Below are positions 35,712 to 46,182 of a stretch of DNA of 64,000 bases, one piece after another; position 1 is the stretch's first letter, and the number at the start of each line of letters is the position of its first letter. Below the pieces are notes generated by a model. The model was given only the letters and a program-made list of their open reading frames with translations, was not told the DNA's origin and ran no database searches. The position numbers and the translations under genes are program-made. Source of the stretch: Euphorbia lathyris (Eukaryota > Streptophyta > Magnoliopsida > Malpighiales > Euphorbiaceae); NCBI RefSeq assembly GCF_963576675.1, contig NC_088913.1, positions 87,233,001 to 87,297,000 of the forward strand, read 5' to 3'.

Positions 35712-37130
35712 TAAGGAACTTATCAGGACTCAGAATCTTCTTCTTCATTTAATCAAGTTTATTATCTGAAAGCTTATGATATCCAGTCAATTGTAATGTA
35801 TTGTTGTTGTTTTTTCAATTTAATCATATTATTATTATTATGTTCTTCAATTAATGGTAGAATTCCAATAGTTGACTTAATTAATTCAGAAAAAGAAACA
35901 CTCCAAAAGTAGAGAGATTTTTGACTCATTTGAAATAAAAAAGGACTGTTAATTTTCTCTATGGCAATTTTTTTAACTCATTTTTTACTCATCTGAAAAT
36001 TTTCCTTTATGGCAATTTTTTTCCATCTCTTAGATTTTTTGTTTCCATTTGTTCACTTTATTTCATGGTTTTCTCGTGATAATTTGGCACACGATTAGAA
36101 TTTGACTCACACTTCTGTTATATTTTAAGAGAAGATTGTCCATTCCAGCAAAATCTTTTTTAAAACTGGTGTCATCAAACCTCGGAATCTTCTTTTTTTG
36201 TCCATCCAGTTCAGTCGAAGGTTTATTATACCCAGAGTGGCAGATCAACATTAAATATTATTGATGTGTCAAAAAAAACTCATTTTCTCTTTGGGAGTAC
36301 CTTAACAATATATATATAAGTTGAATGATGTTATTGAATTAAAATCTCATTAATATTAATTATGAATTAGGTAAAACATTAACCTGTATAAGATTAATTC
36401 TCTTTTTAAGAAAAAATAAGATTAATTCTTTATTAAGTGAATTAATTGAAACTATTTCAATAGTCTTTTTTATAAGAGTGATTTTTGGCTCATCGAAATA
36501 GATAGAAAGTTCATCTAAAAAATTACCTTGATGCCAAATTTCGGTCAGTTTTCAGAATTTCTGCTTCGATGCGTTCGTCATATTTTTTGGTTTTCTAATG
36601 ATAATTCGATACATGTGGTTAGAGTTTAACTCACACTTCTTTTATATACTGGGAGATAATTGTTGATTGCAAGAAAATTTGTTTTAAGAATATTGATCAC
36701 ATCGGACCTTAAATTCTTCTTCTATGGTTCATTGAGTTCATCCAAATATTTATTAATCCAATTTATTGTGATTTTATTATTTTTGTTTTTGAATTCTCTT
36801 CAATTAATTGTGAAATTCAATGTATTTGTTTAAAAAATTAAATTATAAAAATTATCATGAAAAGTTAGCTCACGTAATAAAAATATTAAAATTCGATAAT
36901 GTTGATATTTATATATTTTATAAAAATATGACTGAAACAATGGAATGAAATACACATCTATGTTAAATATAAAATTAAAAAGATACTTAATTTATGCAAT
37001 TAAAAACATTAAAATTTTATTAATTAAGACGAAGATAAACGAGAAGTATTATATATATTGTAGAAACACGAAACCCTAATCAAACTACAAAATAGCTAAT
37101 TATTTATTGTTTTTTAAAAATTATTTGTCA
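35712..37130. repeat. Host duplicated block, right copy
   Basis: It aligns with 6078-7340. 35712-35870 continues the monomer cut by Sirevirus C. The two tandem monomers follow (about 35870-36300 and 36301-37130). No gene. Confidence 0.75.
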
Positions 37131-37617
37131 GAGATTACTATAATATTTATAGTCGAGCCTTAACTATTAGCTTGAGCTTTTATTTAAATCGGTTCTGTTA
37201 TACACGCTGCAAGTCCAGTGAGCATTTATGGGTGGGGTTGTGTCAGATATTAATATAAGATATATGATTGAATCCTTGATTAAATTGCTTTCATGAGGGT
37301 TCGAGTCCTAGCAACCTCATTAATTTGTAATTAAAAACACATGGCATGATGAGTCCGTGTTGTGTACGTTGCAAGCCCAATGGATGTTTGCATGTGGGGG
37401 TGTGTCAGAGACTAATATAATATCTATGACTGTTCATTAACTATTGGCTTGAACTATTGGTTAAAACGGTTCCATGACATGATATCAAAGCCTCTTGGAT
37501 CAAACGGTCGAGGGTTTGAGTCTTGAAAACCTCACTAATTTGTGGAATTAAAAACAGATGGCGGGATGGACTTGTGTTATGATTAAAGTAAACGAATTAT
37601 TTATTTATTTTCGATTA
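37131..37617. repeat. Retroelement-like repeat, two tandem degenerate copies
   Basis: 37150-37320 and 37340-37560 share TGCAAG(T/C)CCA, GTGTCAGA, ACTATTGGCTTGA and GAGGGTT(C/T)GAGTC words. A PBS-like GATATCAAAGCC is at about 37478. It is probably a decayed small LTR element, also present once at 7350-7530. Confidence 0.4.
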
Positions 37618-37626
37618 AAAAATCAT

Positions 37627-38071
37627 GGGAAAAGTACAAAAATAAACCTTGTGGTTACACCTGTTTTCGAACAACACCCATGTGGTTTAAAAGTTTACTA
37701 AATGGTACCTTGAGGTTCATTCCGTTAGCAAACACATACCAAATTGACTAACGGCGTTAAAAGTCAAAGGAAAAAGAGTTAATTTGATCCTTATATTTAT
37801 TTATTTTATAAATTAACTCACCTTATTATCTAATTATCACAAACAAACCCCAAAATAAAAAATAAAAATCAATTATATCATCTTCTTCGTCTCTTTAATT
37901 TCTTATTTTTTTTCTTTTTTCGTTTGGTAGGATTTCTTATTTTTTTTTCTTATTTCTCTCTCTTCTCTCTTAATTTTTATCTCTCTAAAATGAATTGAAC
38001 CACCAAACAAACTCATTATTCCATCTCATTATCCCCTCCAACAAACATTGGTTTAATTTTGTACTTTTCCC
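37627..38071. mobile_element. MULE-type non-autonomous element 3
   Basis: Inverted ends GGGAAAAGTACAAAA(A/T)TAAACC of about 22 bp, with a perfect 9-bp duplication AAAAATCAT (37618-37626, 38072-38080). The left 240 bp resembles the TIR of the Pack-MULE at 7842, including the GACTAACGGCGTTAAAA word. The right arm has lost that similarity except for the tip. Confidence 0.85.
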
Positions 38072-38394
38072 AAAAATCATTTACTTTAATTATTTATTTT
38101 CGATAAAAAAATGTTGTTTACTTTAATTATAGAATAACAAGTTATAATACAAATGCAAATACATATATGAAGTTTTGTTATGATTTTGCAATTAATTAGA
38201 AACTGATCATACTATTAACTTATGGTAAATTCTATGATTACTTTAATTATAGAATAACAAAGTAACCATATTTTGTTGTAGTATCTAATAGTATTTAGAT
38301 ATGTATTAATAAAAATAATTTTAATTAAAATTAATAAAAAAGGTAACCTGCTATAGCAGGTAATATTTAATTATGGAAATTTTAAAGATTATTA

Positions 38395-38665
38395 ATTACA
38401 AGATAAATAATATATGAGTCCCTATATTTTAATCTAAGCATTATTTAGTCATTATATGTTAATAATACACTATTTAGTCCTTAATTTTAGATCAATTTAA
38501 CAGTTTAGTTCCTTATATAGGGACTAATCTATTCAATAATTTAAAAATTTAAGTGACAAAACTGTTGATCAAAATAAAAAATAAGAACTAAACAATATAT
38601 TATTAAAATATGGGAACTAAACAATATGTTAGATATTTAACATAGGGACTGATAAAATAAAAGAT
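38395..38665. repeat. MITE-like inverted repeat
   Basis: Two arms rich in (A)GTCCCTATATTTTAA / ATAGGGACT and TTTAGTCCTTA / AAGAACTAAAC words face each other over about 260 bp. Exact ends and TSD are not resolved. Confidence 0.45.
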
Positions 38666-40178
38666 TTACGTAAAATTCATAGGTTTTACGTAAAACTCTA
38701 TTTTCACAAGGTTTGTGAATTTTTTTCTCCTAAAATAAAAAGGTTACGTAAATTTAGTCAAATTATATGTAAATTATATCTAAAAATAAAAGATTTACGT
38801 AAAGTTCAAAGGTTTTACGTAAAACTCTAATTTTCACAAGGTTTGTGGATTTTTTCTCCTAAAATAATAAGGTTATGTAAATTTAGTCAAACCTTACGTA
38901 AATTATGTCTAAAAATAAAAAATTTACGTAAAATTCATAGGTTTTACGTAAAACTCTATTTTCACAAGGTTTGTGAATTTTTTTCTCCTAAAATAAAAAG
39001 GTTGCGTAAATTTAGTCAAACTATACGTAAATTATATCTAAAAATAAAATATTTACATAAAGTTCAAAGGTTTTACGTAAAACTCTAAGTTTCACAAGGT
39101 TTGTGGATTTTTCTCCAAAAGTAAAAAGGTTACGTAAATTTAGTCAAATCTTACGTAAATTATGTCTAAAAAAAGATTTACGTAAAATTCATAGGTTTTA
39201 CGTAAAACTCTATTTTCATAAAGTTTGTGAATTTTTTTCTCCTAAAATAAAGGTTACGTAAATTTAGTCAAACTATACGTAAATTATATCTAAAAATAAA
39301 TTATTTACGTAAAGATCAAACGTTTTACGTAAAACTCTAAGTTTCACAAGGTTTGTGGATTTTTCTCCTAAAGTAAAAAGGTTACGTAAATTTAGTCAAA
39401 CCTTACGTAAATTATGTCTAGTTTTACGTAAAATTCATAGGTTTACGTAAAACTCTATTTTCGCAAGGTTTGTGAATTTTTTTATCCTAAAATAAAAAGG
39501 TTACGTAAATTTAGTCAAACTAAACGTAAACTATATCTAAAAATAAAAGATTTACGTAAAGTTCAAAGGTTTCGTAAAACTCTAATTTTCACAAGGTTTG
39601 TGAATTTTTCATCCTAAAATAATAAGGTTACGTAAATTATGTCAAACTTTACGTAATTTATGTCAAAAAATAAAAGATTTACTTAAAATTCATAGGTTTT
39701 ACGTAAAACTCTATTTTCACAAGGTTTGTGAATTTTTTCTCCTAAAATAAAAAGGTTACGTAAATTTAGTCAAACTATACTTAAATTATATCTAAAAATA
39801 AAATATTTACGTAAAGTTCAAAGGTTTTACGTAAAAACTCTAAGTTTCACAAGGTTTGTAGCTTTTTCTTATAAAGTAAAAAGGTTACATAAATTTAGTC
39901 AAACCTTACGTAAATTATGTCTAAAAATAAAAGATTTATGTATAATTCATATGTTTTACGTAAAACTCTATTTTCACAAGGTTTGTGAATTTTTTTCTCC
40001 TAAAATAAAAATGTTACGTAAATTTAGTCAAACTATACGTGAATTATATCTAAAAATAAAATATTTACGTAAAGTTTAAAGGTTTTACGTAAAACTCTAA
40101 TTTTCATAATGTTTGTGGATTTTTTCCTTAAAGTAAAAGGGTTACGTAAATTTAGTAAAACCTTACGTAAATTATAGT
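38665..40178. repeat. 127-bp tandem repeat with two alternating monomer types
   Basis: Twelve monomers of about 120-131 bp are marked by the word CACAAGGTTTGTG(A/G)AT at about 38708, 38838, 38965, 39093, 39218, 39345, 39465, 39590, 39717, 39848, 39974 and 40105. Odd and even monomers differ at set places (CTATTTTCAC versus CTAA(T/G)TTTCAC; GTGAAT versus mostly GTGGAT), giving a dimeric higher-order unit of about 254 bp. Most monomers carry the perfect palindrome GTTTTACGTAAAAC and further TTACGTAA copies. Short frames in it have no meaning. Confidence 0.95.
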
Positions 40179-40198
40179 TTCAAAGCCACTAATATATC

Positions 40199-40337
40199 AA
40201 TGGTGAAACTCTTAGCCTAGTGGTTGAGAGCTTACCTATGCCTTGGAAGGTCATGGGTTCGAATCACATCCGGATTTGATGGGGATTTTTCTTTTTCCTT
40301 TAATGTAAGCGTATTCCGCAAATTTTTTTTTTAAAAA
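40199..40337 (+). mobile_element. tRNA-derived SINE with 17-bp TSD
   Basis: It has an RNA polymerase III A box TAGCCTAGTGG (40213-40223) and B box GGTTCGAATC (40256-40265), followed by a T/A-rich tail. The target duplication AAAGCCACTAATATATC is at 40182-40198 and 40338-40354. The body is about 139 bp. It sits at the right edge of the tandem repeat array. Confidence 0.88.
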
Positions 40338-40354
40338 AAAGCCACTAATATATC

Positions 40355-40760
40355 TCTATGAAACTACAAAATTGATTTAGCCTTTGTCCCAAAAATTGCA
40401 ATCGAAGCATTTTATTTAATTTGCAATTGAAGCATTTTGATTTAATTTCTTCCAAAAATTGATGAGTTGAAGAACAACAAATATGCAAAAGAATAAAATA
40501 GAGATAAATTGAACCAGCAAGTGGTGGATCCGTAGAGACTAGAGAGATGGCAGTTATACTTTTCAATGGTAACTGGTAGAAAAGGTAGCCAATTAAATTA
40601 GTTGACTAGATGTAATGGATGGGATTTTTTCTATTTTCGATCAACGGATCAGAGAGCAAAGTATATATACTTTGTTTTAAAAGAAAGTGTGGGTAGCCTC
40701 CACCTTAACTTATAACAATAACATGGACAACGATTCATCTTCTATGAATTAAGTGAAAAC
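40355..40760. other. Spacer with remnant promoter of the dead Cys-rich copy
   Basis: No gene is seen in 40355-40690. About 40705-40760 (CTTATAACAATAAC...TTCATCTTCTATGAATTAAGT) aligns with 10045-10112, upstream of Cys-rich gene 1. Confidence 0.5.
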
Positions 40761-41358
40761 ATTTTTTTTATATACATAATTATAACAGTAAGGAATCAAA
40801 CCTTCCAAGATCTACAAAGAGACTAAAATGGCTACAAAGAGCACAAAAGGCCATAAAGGCATATAAAAACACAAAATAATAATAAAACATATATTTATCG
40901 TAAATCGAAATCTGCAGAAACGTAGATGCAATCCAATCATCAGCATTTAGACAATTTCGAACATTCGGATCTGAGTCCTTTCTTTTGATGCAACCACATA
41001 GATCTATTGATCCACGAACAAGATAAATCGCTTCCGCACTTGCTAAATTCGAAAATGATATAAATGAAAGAATAATAGAGATAAAATACAATTGAAACGG
41101 ATGAAGATATCCAATAAAATATATAAAAACTGACTAAAAAGAAAAAAATAACAAAGGAAAACACATCAAATCTAACCTGGTAGGGTAGGAAGAAGGAAGA
41201 CAAACTTCTTTTCTTCTTCCTACTCAAAGTAGATGTTCAAAAGGCAACAATGTAAAACTTCAGATGATGAAATTTGGACAGAAAATCAGAAAAGAATAGT
41301 GGAAAAAGCAGATGAAACGAGCTGTTATTAATTCCACAGATGGAGTCAAAACTATATC
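40761..41358 (-). other. Insert of unknown origin with coding-like patch
   Basis: This stretch is absent from the left paralogous block. It replaces the promoter end and first exon half of the dead Cys-rich copy. On the minus strand, about 40925-41060 is a short open, less AT-rich patch (I-Y-L-V-R-G-S-I-D-L-C-G-C-I-K-R) that may be a captured exon. I do not recognise it. Confidence 0.35.
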
Positions 41359-41661
41359 AGGTTTCTTTTTACCTTTTCACTTCAAAAAGGAGAGTTTTAG
41401 ATGTTTGGTTAGTGACATTCTGTTTGCCTTTTATATCTGAAAAGCTGCATTAGGTGTTTGGTTAGTGATCTTCTGTTTGCGTTTTACACCCGAAAAGCAG
41501 CCTTTTACAAAAACAGAGAATCTCTACTTTTTGAAAAAGTAGCTTTTTCCAACAGCAAACAGCAAACCGTAACAGGAAACAACAAACCGTAACAAGCAAC
41601 AGTAAACAGCAAACAGCAACAGCAAACAGCAACATCAAACAGTAGGTAAAACAAACGAGCC
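41359..41661 (-). repeat. hAT-like MITE copy 2, one end missing
   Basis: It aligns with 42008-42179 in the reverse sense and ends in AAACGAGCCC. An extra internal part is rich in AACAGCAAACAGCAA repeats. The other terminal is not found. Confidence 0.55.
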
Positions 41662-41662
41662 C

Positions 41663-41797
41663 TAAAGCTACTGAGAATTTGTGCAATAAAGAATGCAAAC
41701 CCTTGTATACTTCTCATATGAAACCTAATGGGAGTTCTAGACTTATTAATGATTGGAGCTCGGTTGCCGATGCCACCCGCCGGACATTATTGAAATA
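41663..41797 (+). pseudogene. Broken copy of the Cys-rich peptide gene
   Basis: The frame K-A-T-E-N-L-C-N-K-E-C-K-P-L-Y aligns with K-A-T-G-N-L-C-S-K-K-C-K-N-R-C of gene 1, then runs on to a TAA at 41795-41797. Signal peptide, Trp motif and the first three cysteines are gone, cut off by the MITE/insert at 40761-41661. The sixth cysteine is Tyr. The 3' flank (41930-42005, 42180-42230) aligns with 10567-10680, so this is a duplicate with its flanks. Confidence 0.75.
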
Positions 41798-42007
41798 AAT
41801 TCTTGAAGAGTTGAATGAGAGTTAATTATTTTGATATTTTAAAGAATAGATCGAAGAAAATAGTTAGTATGTGTAGTAATTTGTATTCTTTTACTCGGGA
41901 ATTTAGTTCCAACACCTTTTCACTAGACAATTTCAATGAAAATAATTAATTATTTTATATTTGTGTTGTTTGGTTGAAATAGAATTAATATGAAATAAGA
42001 ACTTCGG

Positions 42008-42179
42008 GCTCGTTTGTTTTACATAGTGTTTTACTGTTGTTGTTACGGTTTGTTGTTTACGGTTGTAAAAAGCTGTTTTTCCCAAAAGCATGAATAGGAT
42101 GTCATTAACCAAACACCTAAAACTCTCCTTTTCAAAGTGAAAAGGCAAACAGAAACCTGAAAATGAGCAACCAAACACC
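42008..42179 (-). repeat. hAT-like MITE copy 3
   Basis: Its ends are GGGCTCGTTTG and CAAACACCCT. It interrupts sequence that is continuous in the left paralogue (about 10600-10640), which defines the empty site. The 8-bp TSD is not clean; CTTC is visible on both sides. Confidence 0.65.
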
Positions 42180-42322
42180 CTCTTCATTTTCAAAAATATG
42201 AGAATCGTTGATTCGAATATCCTAATAAATTAATTATATATCGTTTCCTTCTAATTCAATAACTATCTATACACAGAGTTTTTATATTTTTTTTTTTTGA
42301 TAAAACACAGAGTTCTTATATT

Positions 42323-42498
42323 AAGCACCCGGTCTTCCATGTTACTCGGAGGACTCCTAATTCATATTTGGACACTTGTATTGTGACCCCACGTAATAAT
42401 TAAAATAGTGAGACTTTTTATAATATATGTGGATCCATGTTACACGTGTCAAAATATATATAGGAGGTTCTCCATTTGACATTGAAAACCAGGTGCTT
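42323..42498. repeat. Small inverted-repeat MITE
   Basis: Ends AAGCACC(C/T)GGT(C/T)TTC and its complement, with GGAG(G/A)AC(T)CC words inside. No clear TSD. Confidence 0.45.
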
Positions 42499-43034
42499 CT
42501 AAGAATTTGCCATGTACACCGCATAACTTTAAAGGAATTTCAATAAGATGCCACATCAGATTTGGTTGACATGCCACTACATCAAAATTCCTACTTTATA
42601 AATAGGATATTAATATTTCACATCAAATTTTCCTTATATGTCACTCAATCAAAAATCTTATTTTATAAATATAATATTTACTAAAATAAATTGTCCTCCA
42701 AACTATTACTACGATTTAACAAATATTCAATTATATTGAAATTTCATACAAACGTCTACATTTAGGTAAACAAGAATCCCTCATAAACACAACTACATTA
42801 TTATGTCCTTAGTATAAGGATATTTTCATAAATAAGTTTCTTAAATATTTTCGAAAATATGATATTGTTTAAGTTTTCGTTTCGAAGTTAAAGTAAATAT
42901 GATCACATAGTGTGCATTCCATATTAGATGGCTCTATATTCATATTTAAGACTAACCAACTTACAGCCATAATCGAAGTCTAAAAAATGTTCAAATTCAT
43001 TTCTTCTTCGATCACTTTTCTCTTTCCTTTCTTA
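42499..43034. other. AT-rich spacer, no gene seen
   Basis: No coding frame, RNA gene or transposon end was found in this stretch. Confidence 0.5.
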
Positions 43035-43404
43035 GAGCATCTCCAACACTAACTAGCCATTTGACTCTCTAAAATAATATAAAATATTAGTTTAGCCAAA
43101 TTTAACTAGCCAAATTTATGTTTTGCTCCAACTATAATAGTTATTTGACTCTCTATTTGATTATTTTATCATTACAAGTGATTAAATTTAAAGGAAAAAA
43201 AGTAGAAAAAAGATACATAGTGGAAAGAGAAAGAATGAATAAAAAATAGAAATAGCTATCCAAATAGACTAGCCAAATTTAACTAGTGAAAATGACTAGC
43301 TATTTATTTTAGAGAGTCATGTCACATTATTGGAGTGGTCACTCTTTAAATGGCTAGCTAAATTTGACAATTTAGAAAGTCATGTCACCCTATTGGAGAT
43401 GCTC
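43035..43404. mobile_element. Tourist-type MITE (GAGCATCTCC family)
   Basis: Inverted ends GAGCATCTCCAA and TTGGAGATGCTC, with a 3-bp TTA duplication (43032-43034, 43405-43407) as in PIF/Harbinger elements. The inside is AT-rich with repeated TAGCCAAATTTAACTAG words. Confidence 0.75.
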
Positions 43405-43632
43405 TTAACAAATAACAACAAAAAAAAAAAAGTTTTCATAGCTTGTCTTAAGTTTTTCTTAATGGCATTTGTAACCATAAAAACCATTTATATAAGTTTT
43501 AAGACTTAAAATTAAAAACAATTCAATAGCATGTATAAGATGAGAGAATTGAAAAACAAAATAGAAATTAATTAGTTGACCTAATTGTTAAAATCTAAAG
43601 CCAAAGTTTAATTACACTATCTAGTACAAAGA

Positions 43633-43770
43633 ACCGACTCTTCCCGATAGTCGGATTGGCGGTATCGAACTTGCCGGACACAGACTCATCAAAGACACGG
43701 CCGGATTCACCGAACTCAAGTTGATAGGGCCTGCTGGGGCCTTTATGCAAAAGGGAGGTGGTGCGTGTGT
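43633..43770 (+). pseudogene. Unidentified coding-like remnant
   Basis: A GC-richer island gives one open frame containing R-I-G-G-I-E-L-A-G-H-R-L-I-K-D-T-A-G-F and then L-I-G-P-A-G-A-F-M-Q-K-G-G-G. The composition and codon use look like a host exon, but no start or full domain is present and I do not recognise it. Confidence 0.35.
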
Positions 43771-43789
43771 GGAACTTCGATTCATAATA

Positions 43790-44121
43790 TATACCTCCTA
43801 TACAGCTACTTTAGATTTTTGAGGTATGATAATTAACTTGTAACTATTAAAGTTACTTAAGGTACTTTAGTTATGAGAAAATATGAGAGTTGAGTTACTT
43901 TAGTTATGAGAAGTTATGAAAGTTAAGTTACATTTTTAATTAGCCATTAAGAGTTATTAAATTTTATTCATTAGGTTTGTAATAGTTACGTTTTGATGTA
44001 GTATAAATAGTTATCGTGCATAGCTAAAAGTGAAAAAGCTTAAATTAAAAAAGAAGTAAAATTAAGAAAAGCTTCATCCTCTCTTTCTTTCATTTTTTAT
44101 ATTTTTATTTTCTCTCCAACA
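43790..44121 (+). repeat. LTR-like sequence, plus orientation
   Basis: It has TATAAATAG (about 44000), a TTCATCCTCTCTTTC leader and an end in CTCCAACA. The same sequence family appears in reverse at 45293-47290. Repeated GTTACTTTAGTTATGAGAA words are inside. Confidence 0.5.
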
Positions 44122-44129
44122 TATGCAGT

Positions 44130-44715
44130 CTATAATTCTTTTTGCTCTACGATAAAGGTTCTAATTCAAATCCAATACAAGGATACAAAAGATTGCAAGC
44201 AGTTCTGAAAGCGATAATGCTTCGTCGCACAAAAGGTACACAAATTGATGGGGAATATATTGATTATTACACTACCACCCAAACGGGTAGAACTGAGAAA
44301 AGTGGATTTTAGTGGTGAAGAGCCGAACTTTTACTCAAGACTGAAGGATGAATATTCACGTGATCAATTCAGAGAATATGCAGCTGCTGGAACAGTAAAA
44401 AGTTCCAGCAGAGGATGATCGCAAGCCTGGCAAAGATAATTTTTTACTGTTCCAGCAGCTGCATATTCTCTGAATTGATCACGTAAATAATCAGCCTTCA
44501 TTCTTGAGTAGAATTCCGACTCTTCATCACTAAAATCCACTTTTCTCAGTTCCACCAGTTTGGGTGGTAGTTTAATAATGGTTCCCCATCAATTTACGTA
44601 CCTTTTGTGTGACGAAGCATTTATCGTTTTCAGAACTGTTTGCAATCTTTTGTACACTTCTGTTGGATTTCTTTGAATCAGAACCTTTATAGTAGAGTAG
44701 AAAGAATTATATATT
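44130..44715. repeat. Long hairpin built from SNF2 (CHR27/28-type) coding sequence
   Basis: 44130-44400 and 44444-44715 are inverted copies of about 270 bp (roughly 85-90% by eye) around a 43-bp spacer. On the plus strand the left arm reads M-L-R-R-T-K-G-T-Q-I-D-G...D-Q-F-R-E-Y-A-A-A-G-T-V-K. On the minus strand the right arm reads V-D-F-S-D-E-E-S-E-F-Y-S-R-M...A-A-A-G-T-V-K-N-Y...Q-A-C-D-H-P-L-L. Both match the helicase linker region of plant SNF2 ATPases of the CHR27/CHR28 (FRG) group, with small frameshifts and an internal deletion before QACDHPLL. It is not a functional enzyme gene. A transcript through it would fold into a near-perfect dsRNA stem. Confidence 0.85.
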
Positions 44716-44937
44716 TATATGCATATCAAGAGGTAGCGGCAGAGGTTCGAGTCGTGGACATGGGCACCTGACGGAGGTAGAGGTAGGGCTTGCAATGATC
44801 CCAAGAGTTGATTTACGGCCATAGGTTTTTTTTTGACTCTTCAATAGAAATCACAACAAAGTCAAATTTTGAAATCAAGGAAGAATTTTTTCAATTACTC
44901 AAACACCTTCATCTTCTCTCCATATCTATTCAATTGA

Positions 44938-45135
44938 TTAACAGTTGTATGGACTTTGGATTCCGTTGAAATACTCTTCAATGGGTTCAGAGTCCTCCAT
45001 CTTGAGATTGTCATATTCACCTCTTAAAGTTTGCACGCACACTTTAATTATTTTGTCTTTCCTTTTAAATGAATTCTCAAGAATTTTGGATACATCCTTT
45101 ACAGTAGTAACATCAGGAGAAATTTTCTGACTCAT
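44938..45135 (-). pseudogene. Copia gag fragment
   Basis: 65 codons starting M-S-Q-K-I-S and containing L-R-G-E-Y-D-N-L-K-M...E-P-I-E-E-Y-F match the copia gag (UBN2-type) region. More gag-like sequence, out of frame, extends to about 45290 next to the inverted LTR-like end, which ends CCAACA in this orientation. Confidence 0.55.
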
Positions 45136-45437
45136 TTTCTAGTTGTAGGTAACTATTTTCAACAATCTCCATACCTCTTGGGAACCAAGCAATGCTTTAA
45201 TTCAGTTGCACTAATTATCATAAAGTTTTAGATATTGGACGGGAATCATGATATTCATCATGGTGTTGACTGTGGTAGCTCCCACACCACTTTGTTGGAG
45301 AAAAAGGAAGAAATAATATAAAAATAGAAGAAAATAGAGGATGAATCTCTTCCAAATTATATTTCTTCTTACTTGACGTTATGTATGTCTTTTTACACCA
45401 GCCAACTATTTATAGTACATGCATATTGTAACTCTTA

Positions 45438-46124
45438 GGGTCCTTTTGGTATGCCGTAATGCAATGTAATGTAATCAATGTCGTAATGTAATAGAATGGA
45501 ATAGTGATTATATTACAATGTTTGGTTGACAATTATGATGTAATGTAATAACCATTACGATACTTATATTTTCCTAATTAAATGTAATCATAAAATTTTA
45601 TTTACATAATTAAAATCAACGAAAAATGTGAAAAATCGAATCGAAATCAAATACAAAATTAGATTAATCGAAATCAATAAATTAGTATATAGTTTTTCTC
45701 TTTTTCATATTTTTTTACATTTTCTCGATTCTTTTAATTTCCATTTTCAATATTTTTCACCATTTTTATATTTTCTTATTTTTCCGGTTTTTCATTTTTC
45801 GCATTTTTTCTGTTTTTCGTTTTTTTTTTCATTTTTCTCGTTTTCAATTTTCATGTTTTTCTACTTTTTGTGTTTTTGACAAGAATGAGAGGTGAGATTG
45901 AGAGGTGAGATTTGAGAAATGAGAGGTTAGATGACAATGTAATGAGAATTCAAGTCATTTTTCTATGCAATGGGGATTACAAGATTTCTTCAATAAAATT
46001 TAACTCAATGTTTTCTCATTCCATTGCAATGAAGTTGTAACATGCAACCAAACATGGTAATGAGCCTTCAATGTAATGGTCATTCCATTACGAAGGTCAT
46101 TATTACATCTTACCAAACGACACC
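45438..46124. mobile_element. Tourist-type element (GGGTCCTTTTGGTA family)
   Basis: Ends GGGTCCTTTTGGTATG and the complement of GGTGTCGTTTGGTAAG, with a TTA duplication (45435-45437, 46125-46127). AATGTAATG words repeat in both arms. A T-rich low-complexity block at about 45690-45870 is inside; its open frame is not a gene. Confidence 0.75.
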
Positions 46125-46182
46125 TTAGAAACCTAATAAATATATAAAAACTTACATAACTCTTAATAACTCCCAATTCATA

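Noticed and set aside
38665..40178. Regular repeat array that might be taken for CRISPR
   Set aside because: The whole unit repeats with no unique spacers, units are 127 bp, and the context is plant nuclear DNA.
40780..41227. Minus-strand frames with hydrophobic stretches
   Set aside because: No start context or domain. AT-rich codons produce Phe/Ile/Tyr runs. Only a short coding-like patch is noted in the features.
41462..41717. Cys/Leu-rich minus-strand frames near the dead peptide gene
   Set aside because: They are translations of AACAGCAAACAGCAA repeats in a hAT-like MITE. They have no signal of selection and are not part of the Cys-rich family.
45628..45879. Phe/Ser-rich open frame that looks like a membrane protein
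   Set aside because: It is T-rich low-complexity sequence inside a Tourist element.
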